In this document: positions 12,310 to 23,760 of the stretch, piece by piece
How positions within the stretch are numbered: position 1 is the first letter of the stretch
How the letters are laid out: each line of letters begins with the position of its first letter
Assembly: GCF_016859285.1 (NCBI RefSeq)
Contig: NC_053411.1
Location: 1,362,001-1,426,000 of the forward strand
DNA length: 64,000 nucleotides
Direction: 5' to 3'
Source of the DNA: Xiphias gladius
Lineage: Eukaryota; Chordata; Actinopteri; Istiophoriformes; Xiphiidae
Position numbers and translations under genes: made by a program
Notes under the pieces: model-generated
Database searches by the model: none
What the model was told of the DNA's origin: nothing
What the model saw: the letters and a program-made list of their open reading frames with translations, nothing else

Positions 12310-12960
12310 GCATTGGCTATGTGTCCCTGATGCCCTCACTGTCAGTCACAATCCCCCACTGCACAGACAAAACACCATCTAGTGCTTGCTGCTGTCCCAG
12401 CACTCTGGCAAGAAGTGAAGCAGACACACACTTTGACTTAAGGACGGCACCAAAGTTGCTGGCAGTCAGCCTCCCTCTGCTAAAAAAATGTCAGTTTGTG
12501 TTGGTGTGCTGGCCAGTTGTTACCACCTGAATGGCCCTCCGTTGCTCCTCTGACAAGGCCACACTGGCCAGGATAGCCTCAGGTCCCTGATGCCCCACAG
12601 ACTCCACAATTTTAGGAAGCATTGCTAAGGGGTATGGTTCCTCTTCCGGCTCAGGTGAGAGAACCTGCCTCTGACTCTATCCCTCAGCCAGTCGCGATCC
12701 TCTGCGGTTGGATCTCTCGTCAGCGGGTTATAGGGCTTATTCAGAGGGGGGAACAGCTCCTCCACTCAGTGGGTTTTCTTAGCTGCCCTTGGCTTCTTCC
12801 ACTGACAGATGGTATCTTTGAAGTTAAAATTGTGGATGGCAGAGATGGCCAGTGCAGCTGCATGGCTGCATTTGTATTCTCCACATGGGCATTCACATTG
12901 TGTGGAGAGAAGAGCCTCCTCAGTTGTAGAGACCTGTGTCGTGGTAGGACAAATGTTAAC
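12310..12960 (-). pseudogene. SWIM-finger / YqaJ-nuclease gene remnant
   Basis: The minus strand encodes, in order, a SWIM-type zinc finger (CECPCGEYKCSHAAAL, about 12855-12902; C-x-C spacing then C-x-H) and, after a frame change near 12650, a segment ending in SRGRLTASNFGAVLKSK and then LLARVLG...SVQWGI (about 12330-12480). That is the N-terminal part of a YqaJ-type restriction-like nuclease domain. Stops occur after the SWIM part (about 12778), within the linker (about 12490) and at the end (about 12317), and the C-terminal catalytic half is absent. Many fish genomes carry SWIM plus YqaJ proteins, thought to come from DNA transposons such as ISL2EU; that origin is inference. No terminal repeats were identified. 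Confidence 0.7.
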
Positions 12961-13539
12961 AGTTTGCAGTTCGTTTACAGTTCATTTCAACAAACTTAGT
13001 TTATGGGAATGTTTGTGTGTGTGTGTGTGATGGGGTGTTTTTTACATTTGAAGTTCTTAATTCTACAGTGTTTGATGTTGTGTTGTGTTTCTCTCTGGTC
13101 AGCTTACAGCAATACAAAGCTTGTTTGTGATAAAGGTTGAATTTCTAAAATCTACTTATGGCATGATACCAGTGGATCTAAAACTGGGGGGCATAGAGCC
13201 ACTGCCAGGAGGGTTCTGGTTCTGAAGTGGGGCGTGCAGTGTTGCCAGACTGGGCGGTTTTTTAGTTGCATTGTGTGGGGTTGAATGGGTTTGGGCAGGT
13301 GGACAGGAGTTGGGCTGGTTTTTAAATACATTAAAGGACAATATATCAAAACTATATTCATAACTTGTATTCATTAGTTATTCAAACACATCCTATCACT
13401 CAGCACAACTTTGTTATGAGATCATTTTTATTCATTCTGCTTAGAGGAGATGAGCTACCATCATTATCTGCAGCTTACCCTATAAACACATGAGTTGCCC
13501 CAACTTTCCTCCGGAGAGTTTCCATCCTGACCAACAGTG

Positions 13540-13990
13540 ATCAGGATGACAAAGCAGAAAAAAAGAGCATCATGGAAAGATCCAGTCTGGCTCCACCATA
13601 CAGGCCAAGAGGGCAGGGAGAACGAAGAGGAGGAGGAGAATGTGCACAAAGAGGAGACTGAAATGGATGAGGGCAGCCCAGGTGTAGGGGGAACCACAGT
13701 AAGTGTGTAGGAGTCGGATAGGGGAGTACAATAGAAGATACAGAAAAGCTTGAACTCATATGATTTGGGGCTGTAAGAGTCAGGACCTGAAGGAGCTCCT
13801 CCACCTCAGCTCACAGCTCCTTCTCCATTGGCTTCTCCACGGCTGTGAACACCACACCTCCCAAGAAAAATGAAGAGCAGGTAGCAGAGAACCAGGCAGT
13901 ATAAGGCATTCACCTGGCCCACCAGTCCCAGTGAAGACACAAGCTGGGCTGGCCTTGTTGGTTCGGGCTGCTCTGTTTCTGCAACCACAT
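13540..13990 (-). other. Possible coding locus in the expected tmem179b position
   Basis: In human, TMEM179B lies directly downstream of TAF6L on the same strand, which corresponds to this spot. Minus-strand frames include two hydrophobic helix-like runs: ALYCLVLCYLLFIFLG (about 13870-13920, after an AG acceptor at about 13991 and before a GTGAGC donor at about 13810) and LLFVHILLLLFVLPALLA (about 13590-13650). The ALYCL core resembles a TMEM179B helix, but frames shift and stops intervene. The opposite strand is also open and acidic. Coding status is unresolved; it could be a decayed gene, alternative exons or chance. Confidence 0.25.
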
Positions 13991-14479
13991 ACTAAAAGTG
14001 AGGCTTTAAATATTTAGGAAGGTAGAGTGGTTCACAGACACAGGCCTTGTCAAAGAGACAGATCAGCTGAAAACAATTCAGAGCCATGCAGGTCAGTCAG
14101 ACATTTTTGGATTCAAATGGATAAAATAAAGCTTTCAAAAGTACAACAGATATTTTTATTCTGACAACAACTTGAGAAACTTTTTTATCCAAGTACTTGG
14201 CGGGACTAAATGCTTTCCATTTGTTCCAACACTGTTCTCTGCAGTTAATCATTTTCAATGCTTTATTCACAAATAATCCTCCCATCGCCACTGCATATCA
14301 ATCCCTATCATTCTTCTCCCCATTTCCTTGATTCTCAGATCTCTTGTGTGTGTAGAATCAGTCCAGGACGCTAAGCTCGGACAGGCTTCAGCAGGGTTAG
14401 ACTGAAATATACAGCCAATATTGATCTTTCAGTCAGTGTGGTCCTCTCATTACATATTCATTCACCAAAATGGTGTTAT

Positions 14480-14825
14480 AGAAAAAACCCTCAATTAATT
14501 CTGAGTCTCATGCTTCAATAATCAGTTGCTCAACAGACAACTAATCAAATTTTCTGACTACTGAGAAATCAGGCAAAAATGCTCGATATTTGCTGGTTTC
14601 AGCTTTTCTTTGTTGCTGTACATCACTGTGAAGTTGACAGTTGAGCTTTGGACTGTTGTTTGGGACAAGACAAAACGAGTTTGAATACTGTCACCCTGGT
14701 TTTGAGAACTTCTGATGGGTATTATGTAGTGTCTTCTGGACTACACAAATAATTGAAAAAATAACCAACAGATTAATCAATAAAGAAATGCATCATAGCC
14801 AGCAATCAAGATTACTCATTTGGAT
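14480..14825 (-). repeat. Teleost repeat, 'GATTAATC / GTTAGTTGCAGC' family, copy 1
   Basis: Contains 'gaaatcaggcaaaaatgct', 'gctggtttcagctt', 'tggactgttg' and terminal 'attaatcaataaagaaatg', in the order seen in an abundant teleost repeat. Related copies lie at 18640-18990, 30540-30800 and 63900-64000. Non-coding. Confidence 0.6.
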
Positions 14826-15477
14826 ATTAGTCGCGGTTTATCATTTTACTGCTGAAATAAAACCCCAATCAGACAGATCTCTGGCACTGATCTATAAGGC
14901 AGCAGCAGGGTAACAGAAACACCAGTGTTTTGTTGCCATGAGTGTGCAGGGGCTATAAAATAGAGGGTCAACAATAAAAGCTATTAGGGGAAGATTAAAT
15001 CAAAAGTAAAGTAGCTGAGCAAGCTCAATGTATTCCAAGTGAAGAATACACAATTATATAGACAAAAAAGTTTCAGTTTTCAAACAACAGTTTTGTGTGG
15101 GAAAAAAGCAAATTAACGTTTTCGAATTTGAAACTCCCTCGCCACCTGAAGAAAAGCACTGCAAACACAGAAAATACAAACACATACAAAAAGTTTACAG
15201 AGAGGAACAGAAAGGGAAATTTTCAGGGACACTAAACACTAATGAACATGTCAGCCATCGTCACTGATGTTTGAAAGTGAGCAAACATTGTTTAATTTGG
15301 TTTTAACATTGTGATTGTGAGACTATTAATTTCTGACTTGTGAGATATTGGCTAAACACCTAGCATTAGCTTTTTTTAATTACTAGCGTGTTCATCTGTT
15401 TTTGGTGTTCAGTTGTTGTGTATGGCTTGCAGCGTCTGGTTTTGCTTGTTCTTTGTAATTCCAGACTTCTCCTGCAT

Positions 15478-15867
15478 TTTATTTATTTGCAGTTTTTTTC
15501 TAACTGCTGCTTATATGTTGTAAAAAGATGAAAATCTTTTTTCATCTGCTTTCTTAGGCTGTAGTGCGTTGAGCTGTACAAAACCCAAAATAACCAAAAT
15601 ATGAATTGATGAAGCTTTAAAGCAGTCTGGATTGAGCATAAAGACCTTCACTGTCGCCAATGATTATGGTCCAAGTGTTGTTTTCCACCATGATAATAAA
15701 ACAGAATCCTTAAGAGTTTTCAGCTATGAAAACATCATCACAAAAACCAATTATTGGGAGTTCAAGATGACAAATATTAATATGACCCTTTAAAAGTTTG
15801 TAAGAGTCAAACCCCACTTTGCAGAAATGCAGTCTAAGTCCATTTCTGTTGCCTGGGGCCGTCTTCT
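15478..15867 (-). terminator. taf6l: taf6l 3' UTR and poly(A) signal
   Basis: Downstream of the taf6l stop codon the first minus-strand AATAAA motifs are overlapping copies at 15478-15487. That gives an estimated 3' UTR of about 370-400 nt. The extent is inferred from the signal only. Confidence 0.5.
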
Positions 15868-18800
15868 CTAGAGAGGGAGGTGAAGAGAGTAATGGGAACA
15901 TGCCCAGCGCCGTACAGGTTTGCCCACCCTGCCGATGACAGGCAATTTGTGGGCGTATGCACGAGGTGGGATGGCAGAGAGAGTTGGCGTTGGGGCAAAA
16001 GTAGTCTGGAAGGGGCGGCGGCCTTGGCAACGGCGGCCCATTTGCCGCCCTCCAATTAGAAAAGAGAATGCTGGGGGTCCAGTCTGAGGAGAGGTGAAGC
16101 GAGCTTTGGGGAAAATGTCACGAGACAGACCTGCCGAACGCTGACCTGAACGTGAAGAGGAAGATCTGGAACGCTGTACAGAGGAGGAGGAGGAGGAGGA
16201 GGAGCGAGTCAGGGACCTGATGGGGAAAAGAAAGTCAGAAACATTTAGTACTTCAAACACCAACTGAATAATTTAGGCTTCAAAAAGAATTAGATTTGTT
16301 TGCTTTACCTTCCTGATCCTGTAGCAGCCAGGCTGGGTGGGGGCGGATCGGTACGAGGACTCCCATCATGCCTGGGGCTGATGTTGAGGTTGGCAGTCAG
16401 CTGTGGCATCTTACGGGTGGTGTCAGGGTTGGAGGCAGGGCCAGGAGGTTCCTTCCTGGCATCATTGACCAGAGGCGGTGTGCAGGGAGGGTAGCTCCCA
16501 AACCCCGGTCCAGTACTGAACCTGACAGCTAGGCTGTCTCCAAAGAAGGAGTAGAGCTCACAGTACATAGCAGGGAGAGGAACCGGGGTCCACTCCTCCC
16601 AGGGACAGCCTGCCCCTCCTGCCTGAAGGTGGCTGGCGATTCCTAGGGTAGCCTCTGACAGAGGTTCTGGAGGGGGGCTTAGGCCAGGGGAGCTCACTCT
16701 GTAACCCATAGCACCCACCACAGAGCCTGTCTGGCCACTGGAGCCTCCCTCTCCTGGCTGAGACAGGGACAGAGCCTTCATTTTTAGCAAGCGCTCCACT
16801 GCCACCTGTAAGAAAGACAGGAGAACATACTGACAATGTACATTATAAATGGATCAGCCACAACATTAACACCAGTAACTGGTTTTAATGTTGTGGCTAG
16901 TAGGTGTGCAAGTGCAGTGTGATGTGGGACCAGTCTGTCTGTCGGCTGTTTGGTTTGACATGTCGTTCTCAGAATATTTTGCTCTTGACCCTGAAATCTG
17001 CTTTGAAAATTCATTGTCCCCAAAAGATGATTCTCTCTCTCTAATACCACCATTAGGACAAATGTCAACTTTGCACACAAGATACAGCATTTCACAATTT
17101 AACTGGCAGATTGCCATGAAATTAGCTGGTCACACTCATGCTCCCAAGAGTATGCAATTTTTACTTAGTGGCCTCTTCCCTGGTGAATTTTGATGGTATG
17201 ACCAACATCGGTAGTCACTGCAAAACACCAAAACATTGACTACTTATCAGTCAAGGTGTTGCCAAAAATCAAGAAAAATAGGAGTCTTGTCATGTCACTG
17301 CAATACTAACCAGAATGGCTCCATAGACCTTATGTCCATCTGCTTTGACCTGAGCATTGGAAACAGAGTAATCGTCTAACACAGCCTGGAGGTTGGCCCA
17401 GTAGGCAGGAAGGTGTGGAAAGAGAACTCGCTCAACAGCCTGCCAACAAAAACACACACAGGTTAATTCAGAGATTATTCTCATTCAGATTACTGGGGAG
17501 AACTGAGAGGAGAGCATTTAGATGAGCAGAAAACAAGAAAATTGATGAGTATACCTTGGAAGTACCAAAGACATTACAACAAAAAATATTTACAGCAATG
17601 AAATGGACCCCTCAGATGGAGGCAGGCTCTAGAGTATAAATCTCAAGGTTTCCAAAGATACTAAATATTTCACATGGAATTTTGCAGAAATGTGTAGAAA
17701 ATGACGCACAAGACATCTAGGATATTTCCATTTGAGAGTAAAACATGCCGTCTTGAGTTTTAATCATTTAAAAGAAGAAGTGTTGGAACAGACACATGAA
17801 GAATGTAAGTGATACCATCAGACAGTCTCCCAATGTAAAGAAAATGAAAGGGGACGTTATAAAGGAAAATCTGTGATTCTTAAAGCTCTACAAATTTGAA
17901 ATATTTGGTAATAGAATTCTCTTCAATACAATACAGTAGCACTCTTCTTAAATCTCAATAGATGGGAGTTGTAACTCATCAGCCAAAGCCACAAATTGTA
18001 CTGTTTAATTGTCACCTGGCCAAGAAGTAAGCTGATGCTCACTTTTAGGTTTTACGTGATAGAAAAGAACGTACTACACTCCTGTAATTCAGAAACACAA
18101 GACTGCTAAGATTTACAGATATAAGCAGTGAACATACTTTCCATCCCAGAGCATGAAGCCCCACCACGGCTCCATAGTGGGAGCAGAGTGGTCTCACTGG
18201 ATCAGACAGAACCTTCTGGAGCGACAGCAGGATCTGATGGTAGAGACCACTCACCAGATCACCATGGGTCCTGGAGAGATAACACAATTATGAGAGGAGA
18301 ATAAATACTGGATTATAATGGGACATTCACCAGGCAGACTGAAGCATGACTCAAATGATAATGTAGCTCTCTCTCTCTGCTGGATGTGTAAATAGGCAAC
18401 TGTTTGATAACACAATCACTTTACCAACTATGTGAGGTGATATGTCAGATGTTGTGTTTTCAGCTCGTTCTGCTGCCTTCATGAAACCAAAAAAAACCAA
18501 AAGAACAAAATCAACTTTAATTTCTGACTATTTCATTCAAAAGTATTGTCCAAATAGTCTGGAATCAAACAGACACAACAAACTAAGGCATTGGGGAGAC
18601 TTTGGTCTTACAGTATATTGAAAATTCAGGAATCATCCAGTGAGTCTTATCTAGCTGCAACTAATGATTATCTTCATGATTGATTAATCTGATGAATAAT
18701 TTATGGATTCATTAATTTATTGTTTTGTGTGTAAAATATCAAAAATACTGTTTGTTTGTTTTTTACTAAAGGTCGAGGTTGTCCAACTAACAGTCGACAA

Positions 18801-21800
18801 GCCAAAGACATTCTATCTACTATCACATAAGACAAAGAAATGCAGCAAATCCTCACAACTCAGAGGCTGGAACCAGGTAAGTTTGGGACTGATGCTTACA
18901 AAATGACTTAAATGAATAAGTTGATGACCAAAATTGTTTGCCAATTCATTTTCTGTTGATCAGCTAATAGATTGATTAATCTATTAGCTCCAGTCTTACC
19001 CCCTCAGACATAATGCACTTTGTTAAATTATACTTTACATTTAATATAAAACTGGCCAACACTACACTGGTTGTCAATGGAAAATTCTAGCATGCAGTAC
19101 TACTAAATAATAATGTCAAATTCTATCAGAGAGAACATTTCATAACATAAAAAAGGTGAATTATTGTGAATTAAATGGTGGCATTTCACAATACAGCATG
19201 TTTTGCAAAATCTTAGTGATTTTCTAATTTAACACTAATGTTTTAGTATATTATTTAGTGTTCTTTCATATTCAGCCTTATAAATCCTGCTTGCACATGT
19301 ATGGTATTATTGTGGTAATATGATCCCATGTAATGATAATATTATCCTATAACATTGAAGCCTATTAACAAACACCTGTGTTTTGCTCACCAGAAGATGT
19401 GGCTGAGGAGTAGGGCAGCATAGTCCCTCAGGGTCCAGTGGTCGTTGAGGGGGTTGATGGAGGCAGCTAGCGGCTCCAGGATGCAGTACATGACACTGGA
19501 GACCAGGCTCCGAACATATGAGCCCAGGTAAAGGTAGGGGTTCTGGACCAGGCTTTTCACCATGTGGAGGAGCCTGTTGAGCTGCTCCAGGTCATGGCTT
19601 ACAGACTTTACCTGAACAGTGACGCCCACAGGATCAACACATGGATAAATGGGAAAAAAAATTCTACTGTTTTTACTGACAGTAGCCTCAAAAGAAGAGA
19701 ATACAAGGCATCTACAAGACATGCAGCAATTTGATAATTAAATTAATTTAGTGAATCTTTTCGTATTAATTTCGCATGAGAACAAATTTGATTCTTCTGG
19801 ACTTACAAATCTTCAAATTCAAAGACCTTTCAGGGCCTTTATAAGCTGATAATATGTAACTGTTAAAATCAAAGCTCTATCTCAAGGGATTCAAATTCTA
19901 ATTTACTGAGGACATGAACCCAGTATGCTTGCGACAGCCCTGCTTCAGTGCTCTACCTCTACTAAAGTAATGACCATTTACACAGATGCCCAGGGAAATA
20001 GTTGAGTTGGTTCCATTGAGGCTGAATTTCAGCATATTATGGCACTGGGAGAACAACTGTGAAGCAACTCTGGTCAATAATTGATAGTCTAATTCGGCCG
20101 TATTATGAAAGTGGTGGCTGGTTTTGGCTGAGAATCCGCTTCAGTTAACAGAACTTGAGTCAGCTTTGGTCCAGTGTCAGCAGCTGGAGTCAGGCAAAAA
20201 CATTAATCAAAAGGGTTACTAACCCCACAAAAAAAAATTATAGTATTTTGTCACACAGTTGCAGTATCAGCAGGAAACCCTTAGCTGACGTATTAGAATT
20301 GGTATTGGTATAAAAAGTTGGATTGGTGCATCTTGAAATCCTACCCCACTGATGACATAAACAAAATAAGGTAGTAGGGCAGCAATCTTGGAGTTGGCCT
20401 GGAGGTCCAGTAGAGCCACCTGAAACACACAGAAGAAAAATATTAGAAGTAACAGCTTGTTTAGACACCCAGAATGTCAGCCTGTGTTCAGCAGCAGTTT
20501 ACCTTCATAAGGTGGGGGTCCTCTCCCAGGATGGCCCTTGTGACCTGCTGGTAGTACTTTAACAGGTCGTCCGACAGAGACTGCACTGCAGTGGGAACTG
20601 TGGTGATTCAACAGCAAAGTCAGAATACTGCTGCCTCCAACAGCGTTACACTGATGCACTCGTCAGAGCCCGAAATCAGTTCAAGAAACTTCTGACATTG
20701 AAGGAATACTTCAACATTTTTGCAAATATGCTTATTAGCTTTCTTTCTGAGAGTGAGATGAGGAGACTGGCAGCCTACATTAAAGGTTGTGTTTCATTAG
20801 CGCTTTGGACTTCAATTTTCATTTCTTCCATCTAATGGGTGTAACTACAGTGATTGGTTGCACACCAGTGCAGACAGCAGTGCTGTGGCTGAACATTTCC
20901 TGTGTAGATACTGATGGAGGACTGTAGCTGCTGCTGCTGCTGACATGCTGCTTTCAGTATGCAGACTGTGTGGAAAAGTTAGTGATAGTGTGGTAGAGTC
21001 TTACCGGTCCCTTGAGGCTCCAGGTTGCCTTTCCCATCCAGGTACGACACATTCACTGATTTGAAAAGAGAGAGAGAGAGAGAAAAAAAAAAGAGAAATA
21101 ACTTGTAAAAGATATATACCTTCTGATTCAAAGACCTGGAACATATCGGCAGCATCAAGGATACTTCTGTCTGTAGTTTGTAACAGCACAGTGGGTCATA
21201 CCTCGTACCATGGTCTCAGCACAGCCTTTGGGAATGTTCGTGGCCAGAGCCAATTCAACCAGGTTGATATCGCGATCCTCGATGAAGAAAAGCTCTCCTT
21301 CTTTCACTGAACGGAAGGGCAGAGCATCCTGGGCCCCATACCCACAAATGGCCTGGTGAGCACAGACATAAAAAAGCTGGAAGGCATTAACAGCTGTAGT
21401 ATGTTCAAGTCATATCAGACTGACAGTACCGACACACCACTGACTAGAGGAAAGCATATTGTGAACGTTACAACTCAGACACTCTCACCTCCACATTGCT
21501 CCAGTGCAGAGCTCTGTTGAAGTCCTCCACTGTCAACTTCCTCCTCTTAGCATGTCTCATGAACTGTGAGCTGCTCTGTGTGGCCCCAAAACAGCAAAAT
21601 GAATAACTCGCAATGCACTTCTTTACATCTAGACGCATTTTTCTGTGCTTTATATCAATTCAGAATATTGTGAACATCTTACAACGCCCACATTATCCAT
21701 ACAGTGAGGCAGCACTGACCTGCGTTGCCTCCCTGAGCCGGTAACACACGTCTTCAGCCAGCAGACCGGCCACATCATCACCAAGATCAACGCCTGTACT

Positions 21801-21866
21801 CTCGGCCATGAATTTGACAGACTCTCTGGAAATCTCGGCGAAGCGGCGCTCCTCCCGGTCCGCCAT
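15868..21866 (-). CDS. taf6l: TAF6-like subunit of SAGA/PCAF acetyltransferase complexes
   Basis: Eleven coding exons: 21720-21866, 21489-21575, 21202-21352, 21005-21055, 20503-20597, 20345-20419, 19391-19611, 18138-18270, 17311-17439, 16309-16805 and 15868-16216, giving 644 residues (human TAF6L 622). All junctions are GT-AG and phase-consistent. The start ATG at 21864-21866 has a good Kozak context (A at -3, G at +4) and an in-frame TGA just upstream. Residues about 5-75 form the TAF6-type histone fold (ESTGVDLGDDVAGLLAEDV, then KRRKLTVEDFNRAL), which in this family pairs with TAF9. Residues about 180-380 match the TAF6 HEAT-repeat region (LEPLAASINPLNDHWTLRDY, then HYGAVVGLHALGWK). The C-terminal third is Pro/Ser/Arg-rich and ends in the conserved HYSLHLPL-like tail. 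The protein is nuclear and works as a scaffold in histone acetyltransferase co-activators. A GAG triplet run at 16182-16204 encodes a poly-Ser tract in the last exon. Identification is very secure. Confidence 0.97.
18640..18990 (+). repeat. 'GATTAATC / GTTAGTTGCAGC' family, copy 2
   Basis: In the taf6l intron between exons 8 and 7. It starts with 'ctgcaactaatgatta', has 'gtccaactaacagtc' and 'ctcagaggctggaac' inside, and ends in GATTAATC motifs. This is the reverse orientation of the copy at 14480-14825. Confidence 0.65.
20690..20780 (+). repeat. 'GGAATACTTCAACATTTT' repeat fragment
   Basis: Reads 'aaggaatacttcaacatttt', 'gcaaatatgcttattagctt', then 'tctgagagtgagatgag'. It matches one end of a common teleost repeat; an opposite-orientation copy ends at about 33575. 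Confidence 0.55.
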
Positions 21867-21888
21867 GCTCACAGCGACCACTCAGAAG
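21867..21888 (-). other. taf6l: taf6l 5' UTR segment before the ATG
   Basis: A strong acceptor (pyrimidine run then CAG, rc of 21889-21891) precedes 22 nt of leader and then the ATG, so the 5' UTR is split by an intron. The leader carries an in-frame TGA that fixes the start codon. Confidence 0.6.
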
Positions 21889-22029
21889 CTGGCAAGGAAA
21901 AACACCTGACGTTAATACTTGCTATCTCTGGCCATTTATAAGACCATTTACATCTTCCTAGACCAGACCAGAAGACTGCGTAGAGTGCGAGAGGAGTTGC
22001 AGACTTTCAGTGGCTCCATACAACAAAGC

Positions 22030-23350
22030 TCCTACAGTTGCTGTTTTATTTATTTACTTTTTTGTAATTTATTTTTTTATTGACATTCAGCATCAGACAA
22101 ACATTTCCATCAGATAAATTTCAGATGCTGTATGTATATATCATATGTTTGCACAAGTCTCAAAATAGTACTTATAAAAAAGTATGAACATATAGAAAAG
22201 AAAAGAACAAACAAAAGGAAAAACTATGTACAGTTAGAGAGGTATCTGTTCTTTACATCATAATGATTGATTTTCGGAATCAAAAACAGGCGTATGGAGC
22301 GTTACGTAGTTGACCCATCTTTCCCGATATGAAACAAATTGTTCCAATTAATGATTGTCAAATGCTGTTATCTTCTCCATTTGGTAAATGTCCATTGTAA
22401 TTTCCATCCATGCATTTAAAGTCGGGCTCTCCTGTGATAACCATTTATAAGAGTCTTTTTACCAGCCACCAGCAGTATATTCATTAAATATGTATCTCTT
22501 TTCAACCACTCCTGAGGTATATACCCAAAATATATGGTCGTACTTTCAATAGGTATTTCACATTTAAAACGTCTTCTAGGGCAATGTGTATCCCTCTCCA
22601 ATATCTTTGATTACGGCCCATTCCGAGAAAATATGGTAGTGGTTCATCTTTTGGTTTCCACTGTTTGTCCAGCAAACAGAGAGGTTACTATCATAGTGGG
22701 ATTTCTGAGAGGGTCTAATAAAATGCCTCATCAGGTTTTTCCTACCAATCTCCCTCCATTTCTGTGAGCTGGTACACTTCAACTGATCCCTCCATATTTA
22801 TGACCATTCTTCCTCACATAATTATCCCTCCTTTCATTCTCCCATTTTGTTGTAATATATGAAGTCAAATCTGTTCCAAGATTTGACGGACCCTTATATA
22901 CTGTGTAAATGAAATGATTCTACTAGCACTATCTGAATTATATACTTTTCTAAAGTTCGATCAGACATGTACTTGCCTCAGTTACATTTTTCGCCTTCAT
23001 TTTAACATGACGTCGCATCTGCAGATATTGATAAAAGTCTTGACTTTCAAATAAGTGTTTCTCTTAAAGGAATTTTAAAAGTCAGCAGTGTTCCATCTTC
23101 CAGTGTATTACATAGAAATGTTATCCCTTTTCTTTCCAGTCTGTAAATCTAGTTCCTTCTGGTGTTTGAAAGTCAAGAGCTAAGCTATAAGATATATCCC
23201 GAGTTTACCTGAACACATAATGGATTAGTTAAATGGTTTAACTTCTGGAGTATCCATTATGAATTAGTGATGATAAGACAGGAATTCTTCAATTATCCCC
23301 ATTTTCAAAAGATCTGGTACACACTTTTCCTCTATGGAAACAGGGGCCAT
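22030..23350 (-). mobile_element. L1-like LINE ORF2 3' fragment
   Basis: Minus-strand frames give a Cys/His segment CWTNSGNQKMNHYHIFSEW (about 22640-22700) and then LKRDTYLMNILLVAGKKTLI (about 22440-22510), the typical end of L1/Tx1-clade ORF2. An A-rich tail lies at about 22030-22075 at the 3' end of the element. Frames are broken and no 5' portion remains. It sits inside the taf6l 5' UTR intron in the same orientation as the gene. Confidence 0.7.
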
Positions 23351-23658
23351 CGCGGACTCGCTGTGTATCATGCTAGCAAAATGAAATCTACCGCCTGGAA
23401 TAGACAATTTAAAAGTATAGCGAAAATTAAACTTATTGTGACGTAAAGACAGCTACAATTGTTTGCTGTATATATGTCTGTTGTTGTACAATTTAGATGA
23501 AAGTAACATATAGTGGGAAGCAACTAGTTTAGGAGCCATTACCAGTTGTAGCTAGCTACAATCACCTAACATCAAGATAATATACTGATACACAGCTGTC
23601 TAGAGAGCTGGCAGACAAAATGCACTACAATTTCTTTAACATTTGATTTAGCCTTTAC

Positions 23659-23760
23659 CTTCTTAGCTAGAACGGCTGAAGACTGAATATCATCTAAGTC
23701 AGACGGAAAGTTCACATCAGCGTAGCTGCACTTTCGACGGTGCAAAATAGTGTCAAGTTA
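23659..23760 (-). other. taf6l: Probable taf6l non-coding first exon
   Basis: A consensus donor AAGAAG|GTAAAG ends at 23659. It matches the acceptor at 21889-21891 and would give an intron of about 1.8 kb. The sequence upstream is not repeat-like. The transcription start is not determined; the upper boundary is a guess. Confidence 0.4.

Noticed and set aside
15710..16055. ORFs overlapping the last taf6l exon in other frames
   Set aside because: Shadows of the real TAF6L C-terminal frame.
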